From positions 372,001 to 436,000 of the forward strand of contig CAVWMS010000002.1 in assembly GCA_963756185.1 (NCBI GenBank): a stretch of DNA of 64,000 nucleotides, written 5' to 3'. The stretch is from DATAXI01 sp963756185 (lineage in GTDB: Bacteria > Verrucomicrobiota > Verrucomicrobiia > Chthoniobacterales > Chthoniobacteraceae). A program made the position numbers and the translations under genes. The stretch's first letter is position 1. Every line of letters begins with the position of its first letter. Shown piece after piece: positions 63,649-64,000 of this stretch. Below the pieces are notes generated by a model. The model worked only from the letters and a program-made list of their open reading frames with translations, had not been told where the DNA came from and made no database searches.

Positions 63649-63882
63649 ATGAAAGCAGAGATTCACCCAAATTACGTCCAGACCACCGTCACCTGCGCCT
63701 GCGGGGCCGTCTATCACGTGGGCTCGACCCGGCGGGATCTCAAGATCGGCATCTGCGCCGCCTGCCATCCTTTCTTCACCGGCGAGCAAAAATTCGTCGA
63801 TACCGCCGGTCGCGTGGAGAAATTCGCGCGCCGTTTCGGCAGCACCAAGGCCGTGCGCGCCGGCAAGAAGGCCGCGGCTTAG
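63649..63882 (+). CDS. rpmE: 50S ribosomal protein L31, zinc-binding type
   Basis: The 77-residue protein begins MKAEIHPNYVQTTVTCACGA and keeps the zinc ligands C16, C18, C36 and C39, so it is the zinc-containing form. The KFVDTAGRVEKFARRFGS region is typical of L31. It is followed by a terminator and then a start consistent with prfA. Confidence 0.97.
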   Translation: MKAEIHPNYVQTTVTCACGAVYHVGSTRRDLKIGICAACHPFFTGEQKFVDTAGRVEKFARRFGSTKAVRAGKKAAA

Positions 63883-63903
63883 CTTCCTCTACGACATATT
63901 TCA

Positions 63904-63938
63904 AACGGTGACCGGCCCCGGGGCTGGCCACCGTTTTT
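63904..63938 (+). terminator. Rho-independent terminator after rpmE
   Basis: A GC-rich stem (ACGGTG-ACCGGCCCC against GGGGCTGGCC-ACCGT) is followed by TTTTT, ending at 63938. It lies 21 bp past the rpmE stop. Confidence 0.75.
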
Positions 63939-63965
63939 CTTTGCGCACACCCAGATTGATCCCAC

Positions 63966-64000
63966 ATGGACTTTGCCCCGTTGGTTGAAAGAAAGGCAGC
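63966..64000 (+). CDS. prfA: Probable peptide chain release factor 1, first codons only
   Basis: An ATG at 63966 opens MDFAPLVERKAA to the window edge. rpmE is often followed by prfA in bacteria and the RF1 N-terminus has a similar MxxxxLIEK pattern. Only eleven full codons are visible, so this is a suggestion. Confidence 0.4.
   Translation, partial: MDFAPLVERKA

Overview
The window is a GC-rich bacterial chromosome segment that fits Verrucomicrobiota (a Chthoniobacterales-like soil lineage is my guess). The reasons are an exosortase/EpsI pair, a deoR-rhaB-aldolase/dehydrogenase rhamnose operon, large secreted NHL and FN3-type proteins, and an ExbB protein carrying a zinc ribbon. The phylum is inferred from gene content; no rRNA lies in the window.

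Layout. 1-5.5 kb (minus strand): a partial transaldolase, then the pyruvate dehydrogenase genes lpdA, E2, pdhB and pdhA, transcribed pdhA to lpdA. 5.8-7.8 kb: mnmG, flanked and interrupted by two parS-like palindromes that suggest closeness to the replication origin. 7.8-13.1 kb: envelope genes, namely a TPR protein, a secreted protein, a PpiD-like foldase, and an ExbB-ExbD-ExbD energy-transduction operon. 13.4-13.9 kb: tRNA-His and a hicBA locus whose toxin is broken. 14.0-18.2 kb: a giant secreted NHL-repeat protein. 18.4-27.2 kb: a three-gene operon with overlapping stop/start codons (PLD-helicase, adenine methylase, SMC-like ATPase). This matches the helicase-methylase-ATPase (Hma) type of putative phage-defence system and is the strongest system-level find. 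27.5-29.4 kb: an ECF sigma factor with a small partner gene, and rnc. 29.5-34.2 kb: the rhamnose regulator, kinase and aldolase/dehydrogenase.

34.2-40.2 kb is an accessory zone. It holds small nuclease-like and zinc-ribbon genes, decayed hicA remnants, a repeatedly duplicated [AbrB-type + HicB] antitoxin-like module separated by a multi-hairpin repeat, a DUF2442-like gene split by a clean 160 bp MITE with target-site duplication, an ORF6N protein and a second MITE. 40.3-47.8 kb: murA, prmC, larC, a DUF1460 protein, two unknown small genes and ftsH. 48.1-51.7 kb: a TerB-FHA-ABCG fusion protein. 51.8-59.7 kb: exopolysaccharide and exosortase genes (FkbM methyltransferase, beta-helix protein, GT9, GT39-like, acyltransferase, EpsI, exosortase). 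59.7-63.6 kb: a histone-deacetylase-fold amidohydrolase, an MhqD/MhqO-like pair and an acyl-CoA-synthetase-like enzyme. The end carries rpmE and the first codons of a probable prfA.

Quality warning. At least seven conserved genes (transaldolase, E2, a TPR protein, a DUF1460 protein, ftsH, the ABC fusion and the beta-helix protein) carry single-base indels, several of them in homopolymers and many in the 5' third of ftsH. These look like sequencing errors rather than biology. The hicA, abrB and DUF2442 lesions are different in kind (multi-base deletions, a nonsense codon, a transposon insertion) and look real.
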